From Burkholderiales bacterium (GTDB lineage Bacteria; Pseudomonadota; Gammaproteobacteria; Burkholderiales; Burkholderiaceae_C): a DNA stretch of 64,000 bases. Shown piece by piece: positions 47,840-57,171 of this stretch. Every line of letters begins with the position of its first letter. Within the stretch, counting starts at the first letter, position 1. Made by a program: the position numbers and the translations under genes. The notes beneath the pieces are model-generated. The model was not told where the DNA came from. It did no database searches and was given only the letters and a program-made list of their open reading frames with translations. Location of the stretch: assembly GCA_016191525.1 (NCBI GenBank), contig JACPOK010000033.1, positions 558,001 to 622,000 on the forward strand, written 5' to 3'.

Positions 47840-48318
47840 CAGCCGCGCCGTGCTTTTTCAATCGCCGCGATGTCGATTTTCTTCATGGTCATCATCGCCT
47901 CGAAAGCGCGCTTGGCCGCGGCCTTGTCGGAGTCGGTGACGGCCTCGATCAGCACGCGCGGGGAAATCTGCCACGACAGGCCCCACTTGTCCTTGCACCA
48001 GCCGCACGCGCTTTCCTGGCCGCCGTTGCCGACGATCGCATCCCACAGCCGGTCGGTCTCCGCCTGGTCTTCAGTGGCCACCTGGAACGAGAAGGCCTCG
48101 GTGTGCTTGATGGCGGGCCCGCCATTCAGGCCCACGCAGGGAATGCCCATGACGGTGAACTCCACCGTCAGGATGCTGCCTTCTTTTCCCGAGGGAAAGT
48201 CGCCCGGCGCGCGGTGGACGGCACCCACGGCGCTGTTGGGGAAAGTCTTCGCATAGAACTGCGCGGCCTCCAGGGCGTCGCGCTCGTACCAGATGCAAAT
48301 CGTGTTCTTGCTGATCAT
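47839..48318 (-). CDS. VOC-superfamily protein of the PhnB / 3-demethylubiquinone-methyltransferase-like type
   Basis: A 159-residue protein with the glyoxalase-like fold of PhnB-type proteins: the start STICIWYERDALEAAQFYAK, GIPCVGLNGGPAIKHTEAFS, and GWCKDKWGLSWQISPRVL (the 'WxDxxGxxWxI' pattern of this group). These proteins are often annotated as 3-demethylubiquinone-9 methyltransferases, but that activity is doubtful; actual function is unknown. Co-translated with the Bug gene. Confidence 0.8.
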   Translation of the reverse strand: MISKNTICIWYERDALEAAQFYAKTFPNSAVGAVHRAPGDFPSGKEGSILTVEFTVMGIPCVGLNGGPAIKHTEAFSFQVATEDQAETDRLWDAIVGNGGQESACGWCKDKWGLSWQISPRVLIEAVTDSDKAAAKRAFEAMMTMKKIDIAAIEKARRG

Positions 48319-48440
48319 TGGAACCTCCGGCTTACTGCAGAGTTGAAGTCGTCGAACGACGCCTATTCTCGCCTTGCCGCGCGATCACATCAAGCGGGCA
48401 CAGGGCGGCGCGCAGTTCGTGCGCTCACGGACGCCCGGCT

Positions 48441-49358
48441 TTATCCGAACACCGTCTTTTGCATTGCGATCGCCAGCAACTCCACGGCTTTCAGGCCGGC
48501 GACCGAACTGCCGCTCCCATCGAGCGGTGGTGACCATGCACACACGGCGCCGAAGCGCGGCACCACAGTGACAACCCCTCCTCCAACGCCGCTCTTGGTG
48601 GGCAGGCCCACCGTAAACGCGGTCTCTCCCGACGCTTCGTAGGTGCCGCTGCTCATCATCAATGCGCAGACCTGCTGCGCCTGCCGGGCTTCCAGGACAA
48701 GCTTGCCGCCCCGGTCCGCGCCGCCGTTGGCCAGAAACAGGGCCGCGAGCGCCAGATCCCTGCAGCTGCACGCGATCGCACACTGGGCGCAGTACGCCCG
48801 TATGACGTCGTCAACCGGGTTGGAAAAGTTGCCAAAGCTCTTCATCAGGTGCGCCGCAGCCTTGTTTCTGTGGGCGCCCTCGAACTCACCCCCGGCCACC
48901 TGCAGGTCGTAGTCCAGGCCGGGATTTCCCGAGAGCTCGCGCAATAGCTGCACGATTGCGCCTTCCATCTGCGTGTATCGGCTGACCAGCAGGTCGGCAA
49001 TGGCCAGTGCGCCGGGGTTAAGAAAAGGGTTGCGCGGCTTTCCGCTGCCCAGTTCAAGTTCGATCAGTGAATTGAACTGGTTCGAGCTGGGCAGCCGCCC
49101 CACCCTTTCCCAAAGCGAATCACCGGCCACCTGGTAGGCGAGAACCAGCGAGAACAGTTTGGAAATGCTCTGGATGGAAAAAGCGACCCTGCTGTCTCCG
49201 CTCTCGTACACGCGGCCGTCAAGCGTCGCCACGGCCAGCCCGAATCCATCGGGATCGACGTGCCGCAGCGCGGGGATGTAGCTGGCCACACGCCCTTGCC
49301 GTGCCAGGCCGCGCGCCTGTTGCGTCACGCGTTCCAGGCACTCCTGTATGTCGAGCAT
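48441..49358 (-). CDS. glsA: Glutaminase A
   Basis: A 305-residue serine-dependent glutaminase with a beta-lactamase-like fold. The catalytic Ser-x-x-Lys is S64-IS-K67 (FSIQSISKLFSL). Further conserved sites are N in RLPSSNQFNS, PFLNPGALAI, YCAQCAIACSCRDLALAA (Tyr/Cys region) and the late GVGGGVVTVVPRFGAVC. It hydrolyses glutamine to glutamate and ammonia. It is the last gene of the minus-strand dipeptide-transport operon, 7 bases after the ArgE-like gene. Confidence 0.92.
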   Translation of the reverse strand: MLDIQECLERVTQQARGLARQGRVASYIPALRHVDPDGFGLAVATLDGRVYESGDSRVAFSIQSISKLFSLVLAYQVAGDSLWERVGRLPSSNQFNSLIELELGSGKPRNPFLNPGALAIADLLVSRYTQMEGAIVQLLRELSGNPGLDYDLQVAGGEFEGAHRNKAAAHLMKSFGNFSNPVDDVIRAYCAQCAIACSCRDLALAALFLANGGADRGGKLVLEARQAQQVCALMMSSGTYEASGETAFTVGLPTKSGVGGGVVTVVPRFGAVCAWSPPLDGSGSSVAGLKAVELLAIAMQKTVFG

Positions 49359-49365
49359 CCGGGCC

Positions 49366-50541
49366 CTACTGGTTGGCGCGAACCAGCTGGCGCAGCAGCT
49401 GTTCTCCGGCCGCGACCTGCGTCAGGGTGATGTACTCATCCGGCTTGTGGGCCTGCTCAATCGAACCGGGCCCGCACACAATCGTCGGAATTCCGGCCTG
49501 CTGGAACAGACTGGCCTCGGTCGCGAAAGCCATGTAGCCGAGCGGGGCGTCCCGTCGGCCCAGGAGCTCAAGCAATTCAGCGGCGCCTGTGGCAAGGCCT
49601 TCACCGCTGCAAGAGGAGCCGAATGCGGGAAGACTGGATTCGATGTCGAAGCGTATGTCGCAGCCGGACCATTCCTTGACCATGTCGCTCCTGACCACGG
49701 ATTCAGCGAATGCGCGTATTTCGGCTTCCAGCTCGTCGGGGCTGGTCCATGGCAAATGCCGGAACTCGAAGTCGAAGGAACATTCCGGGGGTACCGTATT
49801 GGTGCTCACGCCGGCAACGATGCGCGTTGTGACAATGGTGCTGTACGGCACGTCATAGCCGTAGTGGCGTTCTTCGTGCAGGCGATGCCGCTCCGCCATG
49901 CTGCGCAAGTGGCTGATGATCCGGGACGCGTGCTCAATCGCGTTGACCCCCTGCGCCGGCAGGGAAGAATGGGCGCTCCGCCCGCTCACACAGCAGCGCA
50001 ATGCGCGCCGCCCCTTGTGGCCGACGACTGCCTTCAGCTGGGTGGGCTCGCCCACCAGGCAGGCCAATGGCCTGACGCCGCGGTCGCGCAGATCGGCCAC
50101 CAACGTGCGTGCGCCGAGCATGCTGGTTTCCTCGTCAAACGTCAGCGCAAGATGAATCGGCCGCTTGCCGGGCGACCGCTGCAATTCCGGAACCAGCGCC
50201 AGGCAGATTCCGATGAACGACTTCATGTCCACCGCGCCTCGGCCGAACAGCTTGCCGTCGCTGACCGTGCCGCAAAAAGGGGGCTTGGTCCAGTTCTGGC
50301 CCTCCACCGGAACGGTGTCCGTATGCCCGGCCAGCACGATGCCGCCACTGTCCTGGCCACCCACGGTCGCGAACAGGTTGGCCTTGCCGCCGGCCGGGTC
50401 GAAGCTCAGGCAAGACTTGATGCCGTGAGCCAGCAGGTACTTCTCCACCCATTGAATCAGGGGAAGGTTTGATTTGCTGGAAACCGTGTCGAATTCCAGC
50501 AGCCTGCAAATCAGGTCGATCGTCTCGGAGTTGGCGGACAT
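49366..50541 (-). CDS. argE: ArgE-like M20 deacylase (acetylornithine deacetylase family)
   Basis: A 391-residue M20-family zinc amidohydrolase. Metal-site motifs are LAGHTDTVPV (His, Asp), GRGAVDMKSF (bridging Asp) and FDEETSMLGAR (catalytic Glu, then Glu ligand), with a dimerisation domain in between (GVSTNTVPPECSFDFEFR). In a peptide-uptake operon it may deacylate N-acyl amino acids or peptides rather than acetylornithine. ATG 50541 and GTG 50550 are both possible starts; neither has a strong ribosome site. Confidence 0.85.
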   Translation of the reverse strand: MSANSETIDLICRLLEFDTVSSKSNLPLIQWVEKYLLAHGIKSCLSFDPAGGKANLFATVGGQDSGGIVLAGHTDTVPVEGQNWTKPPFCGTVSDGKLFGRGAVDMKSFIGICLALVPELQRSPGKRPIHLALTFDEETSMLGARTLVADLRDRGVRPLACLVGEPTQLKAVVGHKGRRALRCCVSGRSAHSSLPAQGVNAIEHASRIISHLRSMAERHRLHEERHYGYDVPYSTIVTTRIVAGVSTNTVPPECSFDFEFRHLPWTSPDELEAEIRAFAESVVRSDMVKEWSGCDIRFDIESSLPAFGSSCSGEGLATGAAELLELLGRRDAPLGYMAFATEASLFQQAGIPTIVCGPGSIEQAHKPDEYITLTQVAAGEQLLRQLVRANQ

Positions 50542-50553
50542 GTCGTTCACCGC

Positions 50554-51558
50554 TCAGGCGTTCAAGTGGCACGCGGAGAGCCGCCCCATGCTGACGATGC
50601 GCAGCTCGGGAGCCTGCGTTGCGCATTTCGGCATGGCGTGCGGGCAACGGGGATGAAAATGGCAGCCGCCTGGCGGGTTCAGCGGGCTGGGAATCTCGCC
50701 TGAGATCGGCCTGAACTGCTTCTTGCCCGACCCGACTGTGGGCGCGGCGCGCAGGAGCGCCTGGGAATAGGGATGAAATTGCTGCTGGAAGAAGGCTTCG
50801 GCCGGCGCCTGCTCGACCACCCTGCCCAGGTACATCACCACCACTTCGTCGCTGATGTGGCGGATGACGCTCAGGTCATGGCTGATGAACAGGTAAGTCA
50901 GGCCGAGGTCCTGCCGCAGCTTCATGAACAGGTTCAGCACCTGTGCCTGGATCGAGACATCCAGGGCGGCCACCGATTCGTCGCAAACCAGCAGTTCGGG
51001 GTTGACCGCCAGCGCCCGGGCTATTCCCACACGTGCGCGTTGCCCGCCGGAGAACTGGTGTGGATAGCGCCGCAGGAATGTGCCGGGAAGCCCAACCTTC
51101 TCAAGCAGCCCGGACACGAATTCCTCCTGCTGCCTGGCCGGGACCATCCCATGAACGACAGGCGCCTCGCCCACGATGTCCAGCACAGTCTTTCTGGGGT
51201 TGAGGCTTGCATACGGGTCCTGGAAGATCATCTGCATCCGCAGCTGGATGGCCCGCCGTTCCCTGGAATTAATGGCGTCCAGGCTGGTCCCCCGCCAGAT
51301 GCGCTCGCCGGCGGTGGGTTGATGAAGGCCCACAGCCATGCGGCCGACGGTGGACTTCCCGCATCCGGACTCACCCACCAGCCCGACCACCTTGCCCTGC
51401 CCGATTTTCAGGTCCACACGATCGACAGCGCGGCAGACCTGTTCGCGCTTCGGGTCCGCGCCGAACGCGCGACCGGCGAGGTTCGCGATCCGGGTGCTGA
51501 CATCGAGCGGGTGCCGGAAGGTCTTGGAAACCTGGCGCAATTCGAGAAGAGTGCTCAT
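50554..51558 (-). CDS. dppF: Dipeptide/oligopeptide ABC transporter ATPase (DppF/OppF type)
   Basis: A 334-residue ABC ATPase. Walker A is GESGCGKST, the signature is FSGGQRARVGIARAL, and Walker B is LVCDESVAALD. The C-terminal oligopeptide-transporter extension includes CHFHPRCPHAMPKC, a Cys cluster typical of this family. The ATG at 51558 overlaps the dppD stop by 4 bases. Confidence 0.92.
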   Translation of the reverse strand: MSTLLELRQVSKTFRHPLDVSTRIANLAGRAFGADPKREQVCRAVDRVDLKIGQGKVVGLVGESGCGKSTVGRMAVGLHQPTAGERIWRGTSLDAINSRERRAIQLRMQMIFQDPYASLNPRKTVLDIVGEAPVVHGMVPARQQEEFVSGLLEKVGLPGTFLRRYPHQFSGGQRARVGIARALAVNPELLVCDESVAALDVSIQAQVLNLFMKLRQDLGLTYLFISHDLSVIRHISDEVVVMYLGRVVEQAPAEAFFQQQFHPYSQALLRAAPTVGSGKKQFRPISGEIPSPLNPPGGCHFHPRCPHAMPKCATQAPELRIVSMGRLSACHLNA

Positions 51559-52541
51559 GCCGCGGCGACCTCGGGGAATGGAATGATCGGATGGAAACAA
51601 CTCACTTCACGCGCGCCGTACGCGCGTACCGCCGGGTACCTGACGCACTCCTCGCGCGCGTGCCCACAACGATTGCGGAAGGAACAGCCGGGAGCAAGAT
51701 CTGCAAGACCCGGCGCCGAACCCGGGATCTGGAACAGCGGTTTGCCGCGCGCGTTGCGGGAGGGCACGCTCTGCAGGAGGCCCGCTGTGTAAGGGTGGGC
51801 CGGTTGCTCCAGCAGCTGCCGGGTGGGACCGTGTTCCACGATCCGCCCCGCATACATGACCGCGACCCGGTCCGCCAGGCCCGCCACAACCGAAAGGTCG
51901 TGCGTGATCCAGATCATCGCGGTGCCGCACTCCCGGGCCAGCGCCTGCATCTCGTAGAGAATTTGCTCCTGGATGGTGACGTCGAGCGCGGTCGTCGGCT
52001 CGTCCGCGATGAGTACCTCCGGCTGGTGGATCATGGCGATGGCAATCGCGACCCGCTGCCGCATGCCGCCCGAGAACTGGTGCGGATAAGACGCAAGGCG
52101 CTCATCCGGCGCCGCGATTCCGACCTTGACTAGGCATGCACGCGCCACCTCACGTGCCCTCGACCTGCTCACGGCCGCGTGCGCCTGCACCGCCTCGATC
52201 ATCTGGGTATCTATGCGCAGGACGGGGTTGAGTGTCAGCATGGGATCCTGGAAGACCATGGCGATGCGCTTGCCTCGGACGTGGCGCCACTCGCTCTCGG
52301 GCAGCGCCAGCAAGTTCGCGCCATTCAACAGGATCCGCCCGCCGGTGATGCAACCTGGCTTGTCCACCAGGTTGAGGATGGAGTAGCCGGTCTGGCTCTT
52401 TCCGGAACCGGACTCGCCGACCAGCCCGAGGATTTCGCCCTTGTGCACACTCAGGCTGACGCCGTTCACGGCCTTGATCCGGCCGCCTCGCGTTTCAAAT
52501 TCCGTGGTCAGGCCCTCGACCTTCAGGATGGGAGAATTCAT
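51555..52541 (-). CDS. dppD: Dipeptide/oligopeptide ABC transporter ATPase (DppD/OppD type)
   Basis: A 328-residue ABC ATPase. Walker A is GESGSGKSQ, the signature is [15 protein letters not shown], and Walker B is [12 protein letters not shown]. The C-terminal region has the family Cys cluster ([14 protein letters not shown]). It starts at the ATG at 52541, 4 bases after the dppC stop; the upstream in-frame extension is spurious. Confidence 0.92.
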   Translation of the reverse strand: MNSPILKVEGLTTEFETRGGRIKAVNGVSLSVHKGEILGLVGESGSGKSQTGYSILNLVDKPGCITGGRILLNGANLLALPESEWRHVRGKRIAMVFQDPMLTLNPVLRIDTQMIEAVQAHAAVSRSRAREVARACLVKVGIAAPDERLASYPHQFSGGMRQRVAIAIAMIHQPEVLIADEPTTALDVTIQEQILYEMQALARECGTAMIWITHDLSVVAGLADRVAVMYAGRIVEHGPTRQLLEQPAHPYTAGLLQSVPSRNARGKPLFQIPGSAPGLADLAPGCSFRNRCGHAREECVRYPAVRAYGAREVSCFHPIIPFPEVAAA

Positions 52542-52545
52542 CGCG

Positions 52546-53427
52546 CTAGACCGTCTGCAGACGGGGGTTGAGGAGGTCGCGCAGCTTGTCGGCGACGAGG
52601 TTGATCGCAACGATCGTGAAGAGGAGCGCCAGGCCGGGGTAGATGCTGATCCAGTACTTTCCCGACAGCATCTGGCTGAAGCCGTTCGAGATCAGCAGCC
52701 CCAGTGAGGGCTCGGTGATGGGCAGGCCCAGGCCAAGGAAAGAGAGAGTGGCTTCCAGCGTGATGGCCGACGCGACCTGCAGCGCCGCCACGACGATCAG
52801 GGGCGCCATGCAGTTGGGCAGCACGTGGCCGAAGGCGATCCTGCGCTGGGACAACCCAAGGCATGACGCCGCCTCCACGTATTCCTTGTGACGCTCGACC
52901 ATTGCGGCGCCGCGTGCGGTGCGGGCATAGAACGCCCATTGCACCGCGACCAGCGCGGCGATGATCTTGCCCGCCCCCTGCCCCACCACCGCGACCAGGA
53001 TCAGCGCGATGAGGATGGCCGGAAACGACAGCTGCACATCCGCGATGCGCATGAGCAGGGCATCGACACGGCCGCCGAAATAGCCCGAGAGCAGGCCCAG
53101 CGCGCTGCCAATGAAGAAAGCGAGCAAGGTGGACACCGTGCCGACCCACAGGCTGGTCCTGAGACCGTACAGGATGGCCGAGAGCATGTCGCGCCCCTGT
53201 TCGTCCGTTCCCAGCAGATACAGCATGCCGGTCTCCGCGCTGCGCGCCCCGGGCGCCAGCTTGGTGTCCTCCATGGCGAGCGAGCCCAGGTCGTAGGGGT
53301 TCTGCGGGGCGATCAGCGGAGCGAAGAGCGCGGCGGCAAGCAGCAGGACCAGAATCACCGCGCCCGACAGCGCGACGCCGTCGGAAAAGAATGCGCGAGC
53401 GAACTCGCGTGAGGTACGTTGGGTCAT
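52546..53427 (-). CDS. dppC: Dipeptide ABC transporter permease (DppC type)
   Basis: A 293-residue permease: an N-terminal membrane segment (SGAVILVLLLAAALFAPLIA), a periplasmic loop with LLGTDEQGRDMLSAILYGLR, then a five-helix core with the EAA coupling motif EYVEAASCLGLSQRRIAFGH. The ATG overlaps the dppB stop by 4 bases. Confidence 0.92.
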   Translation of the reverse strand: MTQRTSREFARAFFSDGVALSGAVILVLLLAAALFAPLIAPQNPYDLGSLAMEDTKLAPGARSAETGMLYLLGTDEQGRDMLSAILYGLRTSLWVGTVSTLLAFFIGSALGLLSGYFGGRVDALLMRIADVQLSFPAILIALILVAVVGQGAGKIIAALVAVQWAFYARTARGAAMVERHKEYVEAASCLGLSQRRIAFGHVLPNCMAPLIVVAALQVASAITLEATLSFLGLGLPITEPSLGLLISNGFSQMLSGKYWISIYPGLALLFTIVAINLVADKLRDLLNPRLQTV

Positions 53428-54401
53428 TTCAGTTCCTGGTGCAGGCGCACGCGCGGGTCCAGAGCCGAGTAGGCGATGTCGACCAGCAGATTCACGGTGA
53501 TGAACATCAGCACGGTCATCAGCAGGTAGGCCACGACTACCGGCCGGTCCAGCACCGAGATGGAATCGATCAGCAGCTTGCCCATGCCAGGCCATGAAAA
53601 GATGGATTCGGTCACGATGGCAAAGGCCACCACCGCGCCGAACTGGAGTGCGACAACAGTGATGATCGGGATCAGGATGTTCTTGAGCACGTGCACCCCG
53701 ACGATCCGCTGGTGGCTCAAGCCCTTGGCGCGGGCAAACTTCACATAGTCGGAAAGCATCGCCTCCTCGGTGCCCGCCTTGGTCAGGCGGATCACCATGC
53801 TGATGTTGAACAGGGCGAGATTGAGCGAGGGAAGTATCAGGTGACGCAGGCCGTCAATGTTCAGGAAACTGACCGGCACGCCGAACAGCAGCGTCGTCGC
53901 GCCCCTGCCGCCGCTGGGCAGCATGCCGGTTTCGACGGCGAACACCAGGATCAGCACGATGCCTACCCAGAACGTGGGCAGCGAAAACCCCACGATGGAA
54001 GTGCCCATGATGAATCGGCCGCTCCCAGAGGTGGGATGAAGCCCTGCCCACAGGCCCAGCGGGATGCCAAACAGGATGGCGATGACCATCGCGCTGAGCG
54101 CCAGCTCCAGGGTAGCGGGCAGCCTTTGAAGGATCAGGTCGGCCGCGGAGGACCCGAATGCGAAGCTCTGGCCCAGGTCGCCGCTCAGCGCATTTTTCAG
54201 GAAGCGCGCGTATTGCACGTACAGCGGCTTGTCCAGCCCCAGGCGCTGCGCCGTCTCGAGTTTTTCCAGCTCCGGCGCGTTCGGGCTGACGAGTATTTCA
54301 ACCGGGTCGCCCACGGCATAAATGCCGCCGAACACGATCGCGGACATCACCAAAAGTACGGCGAAGGACTGCAAGAGTCTTCGAATAACGAATGCAAGCA
54401 T
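53424..54401 (-). CDS. dppB: Dipeptide ABC transporter permease (DppB type)
   Basis: A 325-residue permease with the usual start (FVIRRLLQSFAVLLVMSAIV), a periplasmic region (LGLDKPLYVQYARFLKNALS), and the EAA coupling motif DYVKFARAKGLSHQRIVGVH. It is the first gene of dppBCDF-argE-glsA and diverges from a LysR gene over 84 bases containing a dyad. Confidence 0.92.
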   Translation of the reverse strand: MLAFVIRRLLQSFAVLLVMSAIVFGGIYAVGDPVEILVSPNAPELEKLETAQRLGLDKPLYVQYARFLKNALSGDLGQSFAFGSSAADLILQRLPATLELALSAMVIAILFGIPLGLWAGLHPTSGSGRFIMGTSIVGFSLPTFWVGIVLILVFAVETGMLPSGGRGATTLLFGVPVSFLNIDGLRHLILPSLNLALFNISMVIRLTKAGTEEAMLSDYVKFARAKGLSHQRIVGVHVLKNILIPIITVVALQFGAVVAFAIVTESIFSWPGMGKLLIDSISVLDRPVVVAYLLMTVLMFITVNLLVDIAYSALDPRVRLHQELK

Positions 54402-54433
54402 CTTCTTTTGTCTCCTGTCGGGAATTATGCGAA

Positions 54434-54451
54434 TTGACGCGCATGCGTCGA
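54434..54451. promoter_or_regulatory. LysR-type operator dyad between dppB and a LysR gene
   Basis: TTGACGC and GCGTCGA form a 7-4-7 inverted repeat with one mismatch around GCAT. The spacing and the T-to-A outer bases fit a LysR-box (T-N11-A-type) operator. It lies midway between the two divergent starts, as expected for an autoregulated LysR gene controlling its divergent partner. Confidence 0.5.
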
Positions 54452-54485
54452 GCGACTTAGAGTCACGCCGTTATTCGGTTTTGTC

Positions 54486-55436
54486 ATGGCTGCACGAATT
54501 CACCTTCCCTCCACCACCATGCTGCGCATCTTTGAGTCGACCGCGCGGCATCTTTCGTTCACGCGCGCCGCGGACGAGATGTTCCTGACGCAAAGCGCCA
54601 TCAGCAAGCAGATCAAGGCGCTGGAAGACCAGTTGGGCCGCTCGCTTTTCATCCGGCTGAATCGCGGATTGGCCCTGACGCCCGTCGGCGACTCCTACTG
54701 GCGGGAGATCGCGCCGCTCATGGCGGCGCTGGAGCGGGCGACGGAGCGCGTGGCTGACTGCGGCAGCGTCACAAGGCTGACGCTGCACGTGTTCGCGACC
54801 CTGGGTGAACGATGGCTGCTCGACCGGTTTCCCTCATTCGCTGCATCCCATCCCGAGATCGAGGTCCGGTTCACCGCCATGCTCTCCAGTGACGGAACAA
54901 AACAGTCGGAGATCGATGGCGATTTCAGGTTCGGCAACGGGTCGTGGCCGGGCCAGGCGGCCGACTACCTGTTCGGGCGGGAAATGCTGCTGGTGGGCAG
55001 CCCGACGCTGCTCAAGCGGCATGGCGGGCTGCAAACCCCCTTCGACGTGCTGCGCTATCCCTGGCTGCAGCACTTCCAGGTGCCGCACGCGTGGGACGAA
55101 CTGATCGAATCGATTCCTGATCTCGCCGTGGCTGCGAAGTCAGGGCCGGTGCCCCAGGCTTCCATGTACGAGTTCTACAACGTCCTCATTCGCGCGGCAG
55201 TAACCGGCCTGGGCCTCGCGCTGGTGCCGTGCGTCTGGGTCAAGGATGAACTGGCCTCCGGGGCGCTTGTCAATCCGCTGCGCGTCGGGGTGACCAGCAA
55301 GTACGGCTACTACTTCGCCGTGCCCGAGCACAAGGTGGAGCTTTCGGCCATCAGCGAATTTCGCGCCTGGCTTCTGCGGGAAGCCGGGCAGACCCAATCG
55401 GAGCTGCTCGGGCTTCCCGGGCGGGACACGGGCTAG
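54486..55436 (+). CDS. LysR-family regulator (GcvA-like) of the dipeptide transporter
   Basis: A 316-residue LysR-type regulator: MLRIFESTARHLSFTRAADE then LTQSAISKQIKALEDQLG, followed by an effector domain. It lies on the plus strand between the permease genes and the binding-protein gene of the transporter and is probably the regulator of both. Its TAG stop shares the palindrome CTAG with the stop of the convergent binding-protein gene. Confidence 0.9.
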   Translation: MAARIHLPSTTMLRIFESTARHLSFTRAADEMFLTQSAISKQIKALEDQLGRSLFIRLNRGLALTPVGDSYWREIAPLMAALERATERVADCGSVTRLTLHVFATLGERWLLDRFPSFAASHPEIEVRFTAMLSSDGTKQSEIDGDFRFGNGSWPGQAADYLFGREMLLVGSPTLLKRHGGLQTPFDVLRYPWLQHFQVPHAWDELIESIPDLAVAAKSGPVPQASMYEFYNVLIRAAVTGLGLALVPCVWVKDELASGALVNPLRVGVTSKYGYYFAVPEHKVELSAISEFRAWLLREAGQTQSELLGLPGRDTG

Positions 55437-57052
55437 TTCTGCCTGGCTGCGGCGGCTTTGGCGCCCGGACTGAATTCACCGGCGTGAGTGCGTTCATCCG
55501 CCCGGCCGGGATAGCTCACCGTGCGCTTCATCGCCCAGACGGTGGCCTGGTGATGCAGGGGAATCAGCGCCACATCGTCCATCGCGGCACGGGTAGCTTC
55601 CTGCAGCAGTCTTTCGCGGGCTTGCGGCTGCACCGTCACGATGGCGCGGTCGATCAGCTCGTCTACGTTCTTGCTGGAATAGCCGACATTGAAGTTGCCC
55701 AGCCCTTTCTGCGCGTCCTTGGTCGCGATGAGCGCGCGCAGCGGCGACGACGCCTCGGCCGAGTCCGGCGCCCAGCCGACCAGCGACATCGCGAATTCCC
55801 CCTTGTTGTTGCGCGGGAAGAACGTGGCCGCCGGCATGACATCCACCGACGCCGTGATGCCCACCCGCCCCAGCATCTGGGCAACCGCCTGCACGATCTG
55901 GTCGTCCATCAGGTACCGGTTGTTGGGGCCGTGGATCACCATCCGGAAGCCTTCGGGATAGCCGGCCTTGGCAAGCAGCTCACGCGCGCCGTTGGGGTCG
56001 TAGTTGGTCGGCTGCAAGTCGGGCATGTAGCCCGGCAGGCCCGAGTTCACCAGTTGGGCGGTCGCCGTTCCCGCGCCTTCAAGCACGCGCCCGACGATGG
56101 AGTCGCGTGAGATGGCCTTGCTGATCGCCTGGCGCACGCGCAGGTCCTTCAGGGGATTGACGCCCAGCGGCGCACCGGCCTTGGTGCTGAAGTGCGCGGC
56201 GCCGGCGTCCGTCTGGTTCAGGCCGAAGTAGATCAGGCGGTAGCCCGTCTTGGCCACCACCTGCAGGTTGGCGTCTTTTTTGATGCGCACCAGGTCAGGC
56301 ACCGGCACGTTGTCGATCGCGTCGACGTCGCCGGACAGGAGCGCGGCGACACGGCTGGCATCGTTGGTCATGATGCGGAACGTCACTGTTTCCCACGCCG
56401 GCCTGCCACCCCAGTAGTTGTCGTTCCGGACCAGTTCGATGCGGTCACCGCGCGCGAATCGCACGAACTTGTACGGCCCCGTTCCGACGGCGGCCTTGCC
56501 GCTATTGAAGTCGGCCGTCGCCGCGTTCGCCGCGGCCTTCCTGCTCACGATGGGGATGATGGAAAGGTCGTTGGGTACCAGCGGATAGGGCCGGGCGGTG
56601 CGAAAGCGGATGGTCAGGGGATCGACCACCTCGATTGCCGCGATCGCACGCGTATATGTGGTCATCAGGCCGGGGCTGTCCTTGATCGTCGGAACACGCT
56701 CGATGGAGAACTTCACATCGTCCGCGGTGAAAGGCGAGCCGTCGTGGAACTTCACGTTCGGCCGCAGCTTCATCTCCCAGGTCAGGTCATCAACCGGCTT
56801 CCAGCTGAGCGCCAGGCCCGGAGCCGTGAAGAGGCGGTCGTCCCGGTGGATAAGGCGGTCATACACGTGGTCGGCGATGTTCTGGTTGGGCACGTAAAGG
56901 TGGAAGTGCGGATCGGCTGACGTCACGTCGGCCGCCAGGCCGATGGTCAAGGGTGCCGCGTGCGCCGCCTGCCAGGCGCCAGTGAAAGGCAGGAAGCACA
57001 GGGCCGCAGCGACGAGTGTCCTGCGCGCCGGCTCGAGATTGAAGTTCTTCAC
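55433..57052 (-). CDS. Peptide ABC transporter substrate-binding protein (family 5)
   Basis: A 539-residue extracellular solute-binding protein of family 5 (DppA/OppA-like). A GTG at 57052 with GGAG 7 bases upstream gives a proper signal peptide (ARRTLVAAALCFLPFTGAWQ to AHAA). Family segments include LTWEMKLRPNVKFHDGSPFT, RFRTARPYPLVPNDLSI, AVGTGPYKFVRFARGD and VRQAISKAISRDSIV. The 602-residue version starting at 57241 would bury the signal peptide and is rejected. It serves dppBCDF beyond the LysR gene. Confidence 0.9.
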   Translation of the reverse strand: MKNFNLEPARRTLVAAALCFLPFTGAWQAAHAAPLTIGLAADVTSADPHFHLYVPNQNIADHVYDRLIHRDDRLFTAPGLALSWKPVDDLTWEMKLRPNVKFHDGSPFTADDVKFSIERVPTIKDSPGLMTTYTRAIAAIEVVDPLTIRFRTARPYPLVPNDLSIIPIVSRKAAANAATADFNSGKAAVGTGPYKFVRFARGDRIELVRNDNYWGGRPAWETVTFRIMTNDASRVAALLSGDVDAIDNVPVPDLVRIKKDANLQVVAKTGYRLIYFGLNQTDAGAAHFSTKAGAPLGVNPLKDLRVRQAISKAISRDSIVGRVLEGAGTATAQLVNSGLPGYMPDLQPTNYDPNGARELLAKAGYPEGFRMVIHGPNNRYLMDDQIVQAVAQMLGRVGITASVDVMPAATFFPRNNKGEFAMSLVGWAPDSAEASSPLRALIATKDAQKGLGNFNVGYSSKNVDELIDRAIVTVQPQARERLLQEATRAAMDDVALIPLHHQATVWAMKRTVSYPGRADERTHAGEFSPGAKAAAARQN

Positions 57053-57171
57053 GGTTGTCTCCGGTCGGGTGGATGAGAGGGGCAGTCTCTTTCTCCGCTG
57101 TTTCCGGCACAAACGATATTTGGTCCTTGCGGTATTCCCGTTTGGCATCGCGCGTGGGCGAACGCCCTCCC

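Noticed and set aside
47839..48318. VOC protein as a ubiquinone-biosynthesis methyltransferase
   Set aside because: The common annotation of this family is misleading; no SAM-binding motif is visible and the fold is glyoxalase-like.
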